Shown here: positions 1 through 5,312 of the stretch, one piece after another
Position numbering within the stretch: position 1 is the stretch's first letter
How the letters are laid out: the number at the start of each line of letters is the position of its first letter
Source of the DNA: Spirochaeta sp.
GTDB taxonomy: Bacteria; Spirochaetota; Spirochaetia; Spirochaetales_E; Spirochaetaceae_B
Reading direction: 5' to 3'
Assembly: GCA_030590585.1 (NCBI GenBank)
Contig: JAUUYD010000205.1
Span: 1-5,312 of the forward strand
DNA: 5,312 bases
Made by a program: the position numbers and the translations under genes
The notes under the pieces: generated by a model
What the model saw: only the letters and a program-made list of their open reading frames with translations
Databases searched by the model: none
What the model was told of the DNA's origin: nothing

Positions 1-733
1 GCTCACGTCCGATAAACATCGAGGGCATCACTTCATTACGGGTCATAGCCCTGAGAAGAGCTGAAATACCAATCAGGAATCCTTCGATGAAGAAAACCTT
101 GATGACTGTGCGGTCCGGGTTGATACCGCTGTAAACAGCTGACTGAACGTTTCCCCCAACAGCATACAGTTTTTTTCCGAACTTCGAATAAGCCATTATA
201 AAGATGAAAACAGCGGAAACAACGACAGCAGTCAGAAAGGTGTATGGGATGATGCCAAACAGGCGGGCCCGGCCGAACCAGTTGAATCTTGGTCCCAGGT
301 TTTCAATCCATCCAGATTGTGGAAGGAACGTTGCATAAAACCCGATGTGAACCATATTCATCGCCAGGGTAACTACGATAGAAGGAACCTTGAACTTCAC
401 CGTCAGATAACCATTCAAACCTGCCAGCAGAGTGCCAACAAGGATGGCGGCGGGGACGAAGATAATCATCGGAACACCGGCTTTAACCAGGGCACCTGCC
501 GTATAGGCCACAAAGCCGCTGATGGTACCGGCGGAGATATCGATGTTGCCGGTAAAGATAAGCATCGACAGCCCGATTGCCGCAACCATAGTCGGACTCA
601 CATCCAGCATAAAACTGTATATACCGGATCTACTGGAAAAATTGGTAGTCAATGACAGGAACAGAATAAAAGCAGCCACGATGATGGCGAGCATTCCTTC
701 CCGGGTCAGTTTCGTTTTTTTGATTAAACTCAT
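1..733 (-). CDS. Sugar ABC transporter permease, BPD_transp_2 family (partial, C-terminus beyond window)
   Basis: This is the inner-membrane channel subunit of a CUT2-type sugar importer. The frame is open for 244 codons and runs off the left edge; relatives have roughly 320-335 residues, so about a quarter is missing. It begins MSLIKKTKLT and has hydrophobic stretches near residues 13-30, 42-62, 68-84, 88-107, 117-136, 160-181 and 212-227. Family landmarks are visible: GNIDISAGTISG (62-73), the GLNGYLTVKFKVPSIVVTLAM region (105-125), and SKFGKKLYAVGGN followed by SGINPDR (183-208). The second of these contains the loop expected to contact the ATPase. The start at 733 is chosen because the nearby ATG at 738 meets TGA after one sense codon, and because AAGGTGA lies 4 bases upstream of 733. 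It follows the ATPase gene after 14 bases, so it is almost certainly cotranscribed. Some related rhamnose and AI-2 systems have a second permease gene, which could lie just beyond the edge. Confidence 0.93.
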   Translation of the reverse strand, partial: MSLIKKTKLTREGMLAIIVAAFILFLSLTTNFSSRSGIYSFMLDVSPTMVAAIGLSMLIFTGNIDISAGTISGFVAYTAGALVKAGVPMIIFVPAAILVGTLLAGLNGYLTVKFKVPSIVVTLAMNMVHIGFYATFLPQSGWIENLGPRFNWFGRARLFGIIPYTFLTAVVVSAVFIFIMAYSKFGKKLYAVGGNVQSAVYSGINPDRTVIKVFFIEGFLIGISALLRAMTRNEVMPSMFIGRE

Positions 734-737
734 TGCA

Positions 738-744
738 TCACCTT
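738..744 (-). promoter_or_regulatory. Ribosome binding site of the permease gene
   Basis: The minus strand reads AAGGTGA, a good match to the complement of the 16S rRNA tail, 4 bases before the ATG at 733. It decides the start against the competing ATG at 738, which overlaps the site and is followed almost at once by a stop. Confidence 0.75.
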
Positions 745-747
745 TAA

Positions 748-2256
748 TTAAAGTGCCATGCCCAGGATTTTCTCCTGAGACATCTCATCACGCATCACTT
801 CACCGGCCATCCGGCCATTTTTCATAACGAATACTCTGTCGCACATTCCCAGTATTTCAGGAAGGTCACTGGAAATCAGAATAATCGAACGGCCTTCGGA
901 AGCAAGACCGTTGATGATGCGGTGCAGCTCACTTTTAGCACCCACATCAACACCCCGGGTCGGTTCATCGAGAATCAGGATCTGGGGATCTATCACCAGA
1001 GCCTTGGCTACTGAGACTTTCTGCTGATTGCCGCCTGAGAGATTCTCAACGATGAAATCACCATCAGGAGTCTTGATATCCAGCTTCCTGATATATTCAT
1101 TGGTATACGATTCTTCCTCACCCCTGCGGATTATACCGATGGAGTTGGATATTTTTGGTTGAAGTTTCTGGGTCAGATTCACCTTCACCGACATTTCCAG
1201 AACCAGGCCGAAGGCTTTCCGGTCTTCAGATATATAGTCAATACCATGTTTCTGGGCTGATCGATAATTTGGGAAAGACACTTCTTGCCCGTTTTTATAC
1301 AGCTTGCCGCTGTCCAGTTTAGTGAGGCCGCAGACCGCCAGAGCCAACTCGGTACGCCCGGCTCCGGCCAGTCCTGCAATACCCAGAATCTCGCCCTTAC
1401 GGAGATTGAAATCAATATTGTGGAGAAGACCTTCCTGATTGAGACCTTTTGCCTCAAAAACCACTTCTCCGATATCAACTTCGGTTTTAGGGTATAGGTT
1501 ATCGAGATTACGGCCCACCATCCAGGATACCAGTTCATCCTTATTTGTTTTAACCACATCTTCGGTTTTGATAAACTGACCGTCCCGAAGCACAGTAACC
1601 CTATCGCAGACTTCAAAAATCTCATCCAGTCTGTGGCTGATATAGAGCATCGAATGCCCTTCGGATTTCAGTTTTCTTATCGTTTCGAAAAGAGTATCAA
1701 CTTCCTTGCTCGTAAGGGCGGCGGTGGGTTCGTCCAGAATGAGTATGGGAGAATCGAAAGTGAGGGCCTTGGCTATCTCAATCATCTGTTTGGTGGCCAC
1801 ACCCAGATTGGACACGATGGCATCCAAATCTATATCCATTCCCAAACGCTCAAAGATGTCTGAAGCCCTGCGGCGCATGGAGGGATAGTCATTTATCATA
1901 ATAAACTTCAGGAAGGGCAGCATGGGTTTTTGAATCTCATGCCCCATGAAGATATTCTCAAGGACTGTGAGATCGGGAAAAAGGCTCGATTCCTGATAAA
2001 TAATCGCAATGCCTCTGGCGTATGCATCATTGGGATTCTGTATGCTGTAATCTTCACCGTTCAGGAACATTTTACCGCCGTCGGGTTGATAGACACCGCA
2101 GATAATCTTCATCAATGTCGATTTCCCGGCACCGTTCTCACCGCAGACGGCATGAACCTCGCCCTGCCGGAGGTCTAAAGACACATCGGTGAGCGCTTTG
2201 ATTCCGGGAAAGGATTTTTCGACGCTGTCGATCACCAGAATAGGTTTTTCATTCAT
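748..2256 (-). CDS. Sugar ABC transporter ATP-binding protein with two nucleotide-binding domains (RbsA/RhaT/LsrA-like)
   Basis: This cytoplasmic ATPase powers the importer. Its 502 residues match the usual length of the double-domain sugar ATPases. Domain 1 has Walker A GENGAGKST (39-47), a Q-loop glutamine at 88, Walker B ILILDEP (171-177) and the switch histidine at 208 in ISHRLDE. Its signature region reads LGVATKQ (151-157), degenerate as is normal for the first domain. Domain 2 has the degenerate Walker A GLAGAGRTEL (295-304), with Arg where Lys is expected, a canonical signature LSGGNQQK (406-413) and Walker B ILILDEP (426-432). It has SSDLPE (462-467) where the switch histidine would be. 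This asymmetry is typical of the RbsA class and is not decay. A hydrophobic stretch PMLPFLKFIMI (111-121), between the Q-loop region and the MRRRA motif, looks a little unusual. A weak AAGTGAG site lies 8 bases before the start. The gene sits 108 bases downstream of the binding-protein gene, across a terminator, and 14 bases before the permease gene. The substrate cannot be told from this subunit. Confidence 0.96.
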   Translation of the reverse strand: MNEKPILVIDSVEKSFPGIKALTDVSLDLRQGEVHAVCGENGAGKSTLMKIICGVYQPDGGKMFLNGEDYSIQNPNDAYARGIAIIYQESSLFPDLTVLENIFMGHEIQKPMLPFLKFIMINDYPSMRRRASDIFERLGMDIDLDAIVSNLGVATKQMIEIAKALTFDSPILILDEPTAALTSKEVDTLFETIRKLKSEGHSMLYISHRLDEIFEVCDRVTVLRDGQFIKTEDVVKTNKDELVSWMVGRNLDNLYPKTEVDIGEVVFEAKGLNQEGLLHNIDFNLRKGEILGIAGLAGAGRTELALAVCGLTKLDSGKLYKNGQEVSFPNYRSAQKHGIDYISEDRKAFGLVLEMSVKVNLTQKLQPKISNSIGIIRRGEEESYTNEYIRKLDIKTPDGDFIVENLSGGNQQKVSVAKALVIDPQILILDEPTRGVDVGAKSELHRIINGLASEGRSIILISSDLPEILGMCDRVFVMKNGRMAGEVMRDEMSQEKILGMAL

Positions 2257-2264
2257 GGGACTAA

Positions 2265-2271
2265 CTCACTT
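2265..2271 (-). promoter_or_regulatory. Weak ribosome binding site of the ABC ATPase gene
   Basis: The minus strand reads AAGTGAG, one mismatch from AAGGGAG/AAGGAG-type sites, 8 bases before the ATG at 2256. It is clearly poorer than the AAGGAGG of the binding-protein gene. That fits lower synthesis of the ATPase than of the binding protein. The site lies in one arm of a short dyad (2267-2277). Confidence 0.45.
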
Positions 2272-2311
2272 AAAGTGCGTGGGTTACGCTGTTCAAATTG
2301 GATAATACAAC

Positions 2312-2346
2312 GAAAAAAGACCGGCCGGGAATTGCTTCCCGACCGG
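2312..2346 (-). terminator. Intrinsic terminator after the binding-protein gene, inside the transport operon
   Basis: On the minus strand an 11-pair stem is formed by CCGGTCGGGAA and TTCCCGGCCGG, with one G-U pair and otherwise perfect. It is closed by the four-base loop GCAA, which is of the stable GNRA type. Two bases after the stem comes a run of six T. It starts 18 bases after the binding-protein stop codon. The transport genes continue downstream on the same strand, so this most likely terminates most but not all transcripts and keeps the binding protein in excess. It is not symmetrical as a bidirectional terminator: the plus-strand side ends in GAGAATTTTTA, with T residues only after a gap. 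Confidence 0.9.
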
Positions 2347-2364
2347 AGAATTTTTATAGAACGA

Positions 2365-3510
2365 TTACTTCAGAAAGTATTCCATTCCGTGGTCATCGGT
2401 GGGATAGCCGCGGAAACGATCGATATTGGAAAGGTTCCACACGAGCGGGGGTCCTAAAATAACTTCGTTATCGGCCAGGATTTTATGACCTGCTGAAGGG
2501 TAGTTGACCACTGAACCGTCTACAAAGCTGATGGTCATATTCTCACCACTCAGGGAAGATTTGTATGTGGATCCGGTGGGTGCATTTCCTTCAAGAACAT
2601 CAACTGCCAACTGCATGGTAAGGTAGCCGAGATCGAAGGGCTGCCAGAGAACAACACCGGACATTTTTCCGGCTTCCATATCGGCTCGTGAGCTTTCAGG
2701 AACACTGATACCGACAATTTTGATTTCGTCTTCAATACCAAGCTGATCCCGGGCAGAGGAGACTGCAGGAACTGTATTGGAAGAGAGAGCTACAATACCT
2801 TTAATATCACTGTTTGCACTGAGGAGAGCTTTCACTTTCTCGTCAGCTGTACCCTGATCGTTACCGGCATAGACAATTTCGTTGCCGCCTCTCATCAGGT
2901 TGATATGGGCATAGTCGCTGCTCATTTTGGATTCATACTCTTTGATGATGGCTTTGAGCCATGCATTCTGATTAGGGGAATCATTGGTTGTGGAAATCAG
3001 TGCGACGGTGGCCTTGTTGGAGGCGGTATAATCAGCCTGGAGTTCACCGGAAATGCCTTCAAAGACGGCGATGCCGATTGCATCAAACTCGCCCTGGTTA
3101 ACAAAGAAATCACGGGAGCCTTTATTTACATCAGCATCCCATGTAATTACCTTGATACCCTGTGCCATAGCTTCCTTAAGAGTACTGGCATAACTTTCGG
3201 GGTCCAATGCGGAAACGAGGATGGCATCATATTCACGATCGATGAAACTCTGGATGTAGTTCTTCTGATTCGCTGCTGAAGTCTGGGACATGGTATCGCC
3301 AACCCAGTCGAACTGAACGTTTCCAAGCTCATCGGCAGCGGTCTGGAAACCATTCCGGCATGCGATAAAGTAATCTTCAGCAATAAACTTGGGGATTACG
3401 CCGATTTTATAGACTTTGTCGCCGCTTTCGGCATCACTGCCGCCGTTTGCAAAGACCGGCATAATCGCCATTGCGATAAGTGCCAGAACAATTACTGATA
3501 TTTTTTTCAT
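2365..3510 (-). CDS. Periplasmic sugar-binding protein of a CUT2 ABC importer (RhaS/LsrB-like)
   Basis: This exported solute-binding protein captures the sugar or polyol and delivers it to the permease. From the start at 3510 it has 381 residues. Residues 1-21 are a signal peptide: MKK, a hydrophobic core and the junction VFA/NGG, with no lipobox cysteine, so a soluble periplasmic form is likely. YKIGVIPKF (34-42) opens the first lobe of a type I periplasmic-binding fold. DAILVSALDPES (95-106) and GIKVITWDADVN (118-129) are typical of the Peripla_BP_4 group. RDFFVNQGEFDAIG (133-146) and the C-terminal EVILGPPLVWNLSNIDRF (349-366) resemble the rhamnose/AI-2 binding-protein branch. The start is fixed by AAGGAGG 5 bases upstream; a longer in-frame ATG at 3558 falls in the predicted -10 box and has no signal-peptide character. 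It is the first gene of the transport unit, with its own promoter and a terminator just after it. The ligand is unknown. Confidence 0.95.
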   Translation of the reverse strand: MKKISVIVLALIAMAIMPVFANGGSDAESGDKVYKIGVIPKFIAEDYFIACRNGFQTAADELGNVQFDWVGDTMSQTSAANQKNYIQSFIDREYDAILVSALDPESYASTLKEAMAQGIKVITWDADVNKGSRDFFVNQGEFDAIGIAVFEGISGELQADYTASNKATVALISTTNDSPNQNAWLKAIIKEYESKMSSDYAHINLMRGGNEIVYAGNDQGTADEKVKALLSANSDIKGIVALSSNTVPAVSSARDQLGIEDEIKIVGISVPESSRADMEAGKMSGVVLWQPFDLGYLTMQLAVDVLEGNAPTGSTYKSSLSGENMTISFVDGSVVNYPSAGHKILADNEVILGPPLVWNLSNIDRFRGYPTDDHGMEYFLK

Positions 3511-3515
3511 ATCAG

Positions 3516-3522
3516 CCTCCTT
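3516..3522 (-). promoter_or_regulatory. Strong ribosome binding site of the binding-protein gene
   Basis: A perfect AAGGAGG lies 5 bases before the ATG at 3510. It is the best such site in the window and decides this start over the in-frame ATG at 3558. Confidence 0.9.
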
Positions 3523-3532
3523 GATAATTATC

Positions 3533-3549
3533 CGGACCTGACCGGTCCG
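3533..3549 (-). promoter_or_regulatory. GC-rich inverted repeat at the transcript start: candidate operator or 5' leader hairpin
   Basis: The arms CGGACC and GGTCCG (6 of 6) are separated by 5 bases. An overlapping 8-base palindrome, GACCGGTC, lies at 3540-3547. With the promoter predicted here, transcription starts near 3550, so the repeat covers about +1 to +17. That is a classic place for a repressor operator; equally, it would form a hairpin at the extreme 5' end of the mRNA. Its GC-rich character stands out against the AT-rich gap. No regulator gene is in the window, so the binding protein is unknown. Confidence 0.5.
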
Positions 3550-3556
3550 TTGATTC

Positions 3557-3584
3557 ATACTAATCTAATACAATCAGTTGTCAA
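3557..3584 (-). promoter_or_regulatory. Sigma-70 type promoter for the transport operon
   Basis: On the minus strand the -35 box is a perfect TTGACA (3579-3584). A 16-base spacer leads to TAGTAT (3557-3562), 4 of 6 against TATAAT. TATGAA, three bases further downstream, is an alternative -10 with a 19-base spacer. The predicted start of transcription is near 3550, giving a leader of about 40 bases before the ATG at 3510. The surrounding sequence is AT-rich, as expected for a promoter. The weak -10 suits a regulated promoter. Confidence 0.65.
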
Positions 3585-3601
3585 GCGCAATCTTCCTATT
3601 T

Positions 3602-3627
3602 TAATCAAATATAATCCTTTTTGATTA
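3602..3627. repeat. AT-rich inverted repeat upstream of the promoter: candidate activator or repressor site
   Basis: Perfect 8-base arms TAATCAAA and TTTGATTA are separated by 10 bases. The centre is at 3614.5, about 64 bases upstream of the predicted transcription start and 18 bases upstream of the -35 box. The spacing places the arm centres 18 bases apart, more than one and a half helical turns, as might suit a dimeric or paired DNA-binding protein. AT-rich sequence makes chance repeats more likely, so this is a candidate only. Confidence 0.4.
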
Positions 3628-3650
3628 GTTTTGACCGATTGATGGTGTTA

Positions 3651-3670
3651 TTACAGATTTCCAGCTGTAA
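3651..3670. repeat. Second inverted repeat, TTACAG-N8-CTGTAA
   Basis: Perfect 6-base arms are separated by 8 bases, about 110 bases upstream of the predicted transcription start and about 50 bases after the TIM-barrel gene stop. Neither strand has a T-run after it, so it is not an intrinsic terminator. It could be a regulator site or chance. Confidence 0.3.
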
Positions 3671-3718
3671 ATTGGCATACTACTGAGATCCCATAATATT
3701 TTTCAGTCAAATCAGAGC

Positions 3719-4657
3719 TTACGATTTCAACAGCCGATCCGCATCACAAACAAAAAGTTTCCGAATGGCCTTCATCGACCATTCAATTTCTTCTTCCAGT
3801 TTGAGATCCGAATAATCCCGGCCCAGTTTAGGTCCGGATGTTTCCAGGTATCCGATGGGTTCCAGGCAGGGGAAATCGGCTGATCGCTTCTCAATAAGAT
3901 TTCTCACCATACCCAGATCGACAATACCGTTTTCCATTTCATCAGGGGAAAATCCGAAGGTTGAATTGAAAAGTCCGTCGGTGTTCTTGATATGAAACTC
4001 CCACATCCAGGGTATGCAATGCTCAAAGAGCTCCACATGATCATGAATGATGTTCCCGCCGGGATCGGCGTAGCCATGCGACATATCCGCACAGAGATAG
4101 ACAGGAACCATTCCCTCAGGATCCCCGGACCGGGCTGTTTCAAGGGTTGTCATGAACCGGGTAATTTCTTCTTTTGTAGTAGGGGGCTCGGCCAGGCAGG
4201 ACATAGGTTCAACGGTGAGGGCTTTAAGACCGGCATTATATGCGTACCGGGAAAGCTCTGTCATGGCATTCAGATAGTTTTGAATCCCCTGTTCCTTGTA
4301 TTCCATATTGTCCCTGAGGACGGAGCCGGGATTAGACCCAACAGCTTCCGCTCCCAGGATTGCACCGATTTCGATGTAACGCCGGTAAGCGTCCATGGCA
4401 GCCTGCTGCATATCAGAATCGTCAAAGAAGAAGCCTCCCAATTCCCGATGGGTGGTGAAGCAGCTGCGGATTCGGATACCGTAATCGTCGGCCTGCCGGC
4501 GCAGCTTCTGGAAATAACGGTCCGGTAGGCTGTACATCTCAAAGAAAGAGCCCAATTGAAGATTTCTGACATCCAGGCGGTCCATCAGCCTGAAAAGCCA
4601 GTCATAGCTGTATCTGTATTCTATAGGGTCGGCTTTGATACCGATTTCAAAAATCAT
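3719..4657 (-). CDS. Sugar phosphate isomerase/epimerase-like TIM-barrel protein (AP endonuclease 2 superfamily)
   Basis: This is a probable cytoplasmic, metal-dependent isomerase or epimerase acting on a ketose or ketose phosphate. It has 312 residues from the start at 4657, normal for the family. Candidate metal ligands, in the expected order, are Glu150 in LTVEPMS, Asp191 and His194 in CADMSHG, His222 in EFHIKNTDG and Glu272 in GYLETSGPKLGRDYSD. THRELGGFF (69-77) is another distinctive motif that may line the active site. From memory, the GIKADPIEYRYS start, the LAEPPTTKEE block and the GPKLGRDYSD end resemble the EryC-type tetrulose-4-phosphate racemase group. That is a recollection and has not been searched. 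The start is placed at 4657, 4 bases after the dehydrogenase stop, although no strong ribosome site is visible; translational coupling is likely. A longer start at 4744 would overlap the dehydrogenase by 83 bases with non-family sequence. No terminator follows it before the transport promoter. Confidence 0.88.
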   Translation of the reverse strand: MIFEIGIKADPIEYRYSYDWLFRLMDRLDVRNLQLGSFFEMYSLPDRYFQKLRRQADDYGIRIRSCFTTHRELGGFFFDDSDMQQAAMDAYRRYIEIGAILGAEAVGSNPGSVLRDNMEYKEQGIQNYLNAMTELSRYAYNAGLKALTVEPMSCLAEPPTTKEEITRFMTTLETARSGDPEGMVPVYLCADMSHGYADPGGNIIHDHVELFEHCIPWMWEFHIKNTDGLFNSTFGFSPDEMENGIVDLGMVRNLIEKRSADFPCLEPIGYLETSGPKLGRDYSDLKLEEEIEWSMKAIRKLFVCDADRLLKS

Positions 4658-4661
4658 TGAT

Positions 4662-5312
4662 TTATTTACCGTCCGTAATAATAACTTTGTTGTACCAGAT
4701 GCTTTTTTCAAACATGGCCTTGAGCAGATCGGGACCCTCATCAAGACCGATTCGATGGCTGATGAGCGGCTCCAGATCGAGCCCGTTTTGCATGGCTGCC
4801 AGAACCCGGGTCCATTCGTCCCTACCCCGGGGTGCTACCCTGCTGTTCCAAGTTGTATGAATGGTGATTTCCCGGCGCAGCATAGCTGAGAATTCAGGTT
4901 CTGAAAGTGTAAAATCACCGTGAATATTACCCATGAACACCACCTGGCCGAACAGACCGGCGGAACCCAGGGCCTGCCGGAAAGTCAGGGGCAGGCCGCA
5001 TGCTTCAACTACCACATCGGCACCGCCGCCGGTAAGGTCCCGGATAACTTCAACAGGGTTATCCGCAATCGGATCGATGACAGAAAAACCCATGTTTTCG
5101 GCGATGTCGCGCTTCTGTTCATCGGGCTCAGAAACAATAACCGGCCGGCAGCCCCTTATTCGCAGCCATTGAGCGGCCATGTTTCCGATAGGACCACCGC
5201 CGATCACCGCAGCAGACATTCCGGGACTGATATCAGGTTTATCAACGGCATGATAGGCCACGGCACATGGTTCAGTCATGGATGCATGGGCCGGATCAAC
5301 TCCATCGGGGAC
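4662..5312 (-). CDS. Zinc-type alcohol/polyol dehydrogenase (MDR family), partial: N-terminus beyond window
   Basis: This probable NAD(P)-dependent dehydrogenase oxidises a polyol or polyol phosphate to the ketose form, in the cytoplasm. The frame stays open to the right edge, giving 216 residues of an expected 340-350. The ATG at 5279 is therefore internal and not the start. Missing are the first ~130 residues, which would carry the catalytic Cys, the His-Glu pair and any structural zinc cysteines. Visible in the fragment are SMTEPCAVAYHAV (11-23), the Glu-Pro block before the cofactor domain, and the Rossmann loop GGGPIG (38-43). An acidic residue follows beta-2 in VSEPDEQK (60-67), which favours NAD over NADP. 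REITIHTTWNS with DEWTR (147-169) and DLEPLISHR (179-187) resemble the galactitol-1-phosphate 5-dehydrogenase and sorbitol dehydrogenase branch. The next gene starts 4 bases after its stop, so the two are cotranscribed and probably act in the same pathway. The substrate is not determined. Confidence 0.92.
   Translation of the reverse strand, partial: VPDGVDPAHASMTEPCAVAYHAVDKPDISPGMSAAVIGGGPIGNMAAQWLRIRGCRPVIVSEPDEQKRDIAENMGFSVIDPIADNPVEVIRDLTGGGADVVVEACGLPLTFRQALGSAGLFGQVVFMGNIHGDFTLSEPEFSAMLRREITIHTTWNSRVAPRGRDEWTRVLAAMQNGLDLEPLISHRIGLDEGPDLLKAMFEKSIWYNKVIITDGK

Noticed and set aside
295..441. Apparent defect in the second Walker A of the ATPase (Arg instead of Lys, residues 295-304 of the protein)
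   Set aside because: A degenerate second Walker A with GAGRTE is the normal state of RbsA-class sugar ATPases, so it does not indicate a broken gene. The start and end given here are protein-residue numbers for domain 2, lying within the gene at 748-2256.
317..827. Plus-strand reading frames opposite the permease and ATPase ends
   Set aside because: They are antisense to the permease and the ATPase C-terminus, overlap each other, and have low-complexity, non-family-like sequence.
1185..1625. Minus-strand frame of 146 codons inside the ATPase gene
   Set aside because: It is a shifted frame within a gene whose own frame carries every ABC ATPase motif.
2268..2296. Possible promoter for the ATPase gene (TTGAAC with TTAAGT, 17-base spacer)
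   Set aside because: The -35 matches 4 of 6 and the -10 only about 3 of 6; too weak to call, although it would explain expression past the terminator.
3511..3558. Longer start for the binding protein at 3558 (16 extra residues)
   Set aside because: That ATG lies in the predicted -10 box, so it would not be transcribed from this promoter. The ATG at 3510 has a perfect AAGGAGG and starts a clear signal peptide.
3674..3705. Possible terminator after the TIM-barrel gene (ACTGA with TCAGT arms)
   Set aside because: Only five pairs with a loop of about 16 AT-rich bases, and no T-run follows on the minus strand.
3992..4528. Plus-strand reading frame of 178 codons
   Set aside because: It lies wholly antisense to the well-supported TIM-barrel gene, shows no recognisable domain, and is a codon-composition shadow.
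4658..4744. Longer start for the TIM-barrel gene at 4744 (29 extra residues)
   Set aside because: It would overlap the dehydrogenase by 83 bases, and the extra residues do not look like the family. The start at 4657 opens directly into the first beta strand (MIFEIGIK), 4 bases after the upstream stop.

Overview
All recognisable genes in this window lie on the minus strand, so it is read from right (5312) to left (1). The content is a sugar or polyol uptake and catabolism locus. From upstream to downstream it holds: the C-terminal part of a zinc-type alcohol/polyol dehydrogenase (4662-5312, cut by the window edge); a sugar-phosphate isomerase/epimerase-like TIM-barrel protein (3719-4657); a 208-base regulatory gap; a sugar-binding periplasmic protein (2365-3510); a strong intrinsic terminator (2312-2346); a double-domain sugar ABC ATPase (748-2256); and the N-terminal three quarters of the membrane permease (1-733, cut by the window edge). 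The permease does not appear as a closed reading frame because it runs off the window, but it reads open for 244 codons.

The binding protein, ATPase and permease form one CUT2-type (ribose/rhamnose/autoinducer-2 style) ABC importer. The dehydrogenase and TIM-barrel protein, 4 bases apart, look like two steps in breaking down the imported compound. The TIM-barrel protein resembles, as far as I recall the family, enzymes of tetrulose-phosphate (erythritol-type) metabolism. The dehydrogenase C-terminus resembles the galactitol-1-phosphate/sorbitol dehydrogenase group. The exact substrate cannot be read from the sequence.

Regulation is the most informative non-coding part. The gap before the binding-protein gene is AT-rich (31 G+C in 110 bases over 3551-3660). 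It carries a promoter with a perfect TTGACA -35 box, a GC-rich inverted repeat just at or after the predicted start of transcription, and two AT-rich inverted repeats upstream of the promoter. A terminator directly after the binding-protein gene probably keeps that protein in excess over the ATPase and permease.

The organism is probably a spirochaete (Spirochaeta/Sphaerochaeta/Treponema relatives). This rests on the binding protein's signal peptide ending in a FANGG-type junction followed by a short polar linker, a style common in those bacteria, plus moderate GC in the coding regions. It is an inference from one motif. I saw no mobile element, CRISPR array, tRNA or rRNA, and no evidence of a previously undescribed system; this is an ordinary catabolic locus with an unknown substrate and an interesting control region.
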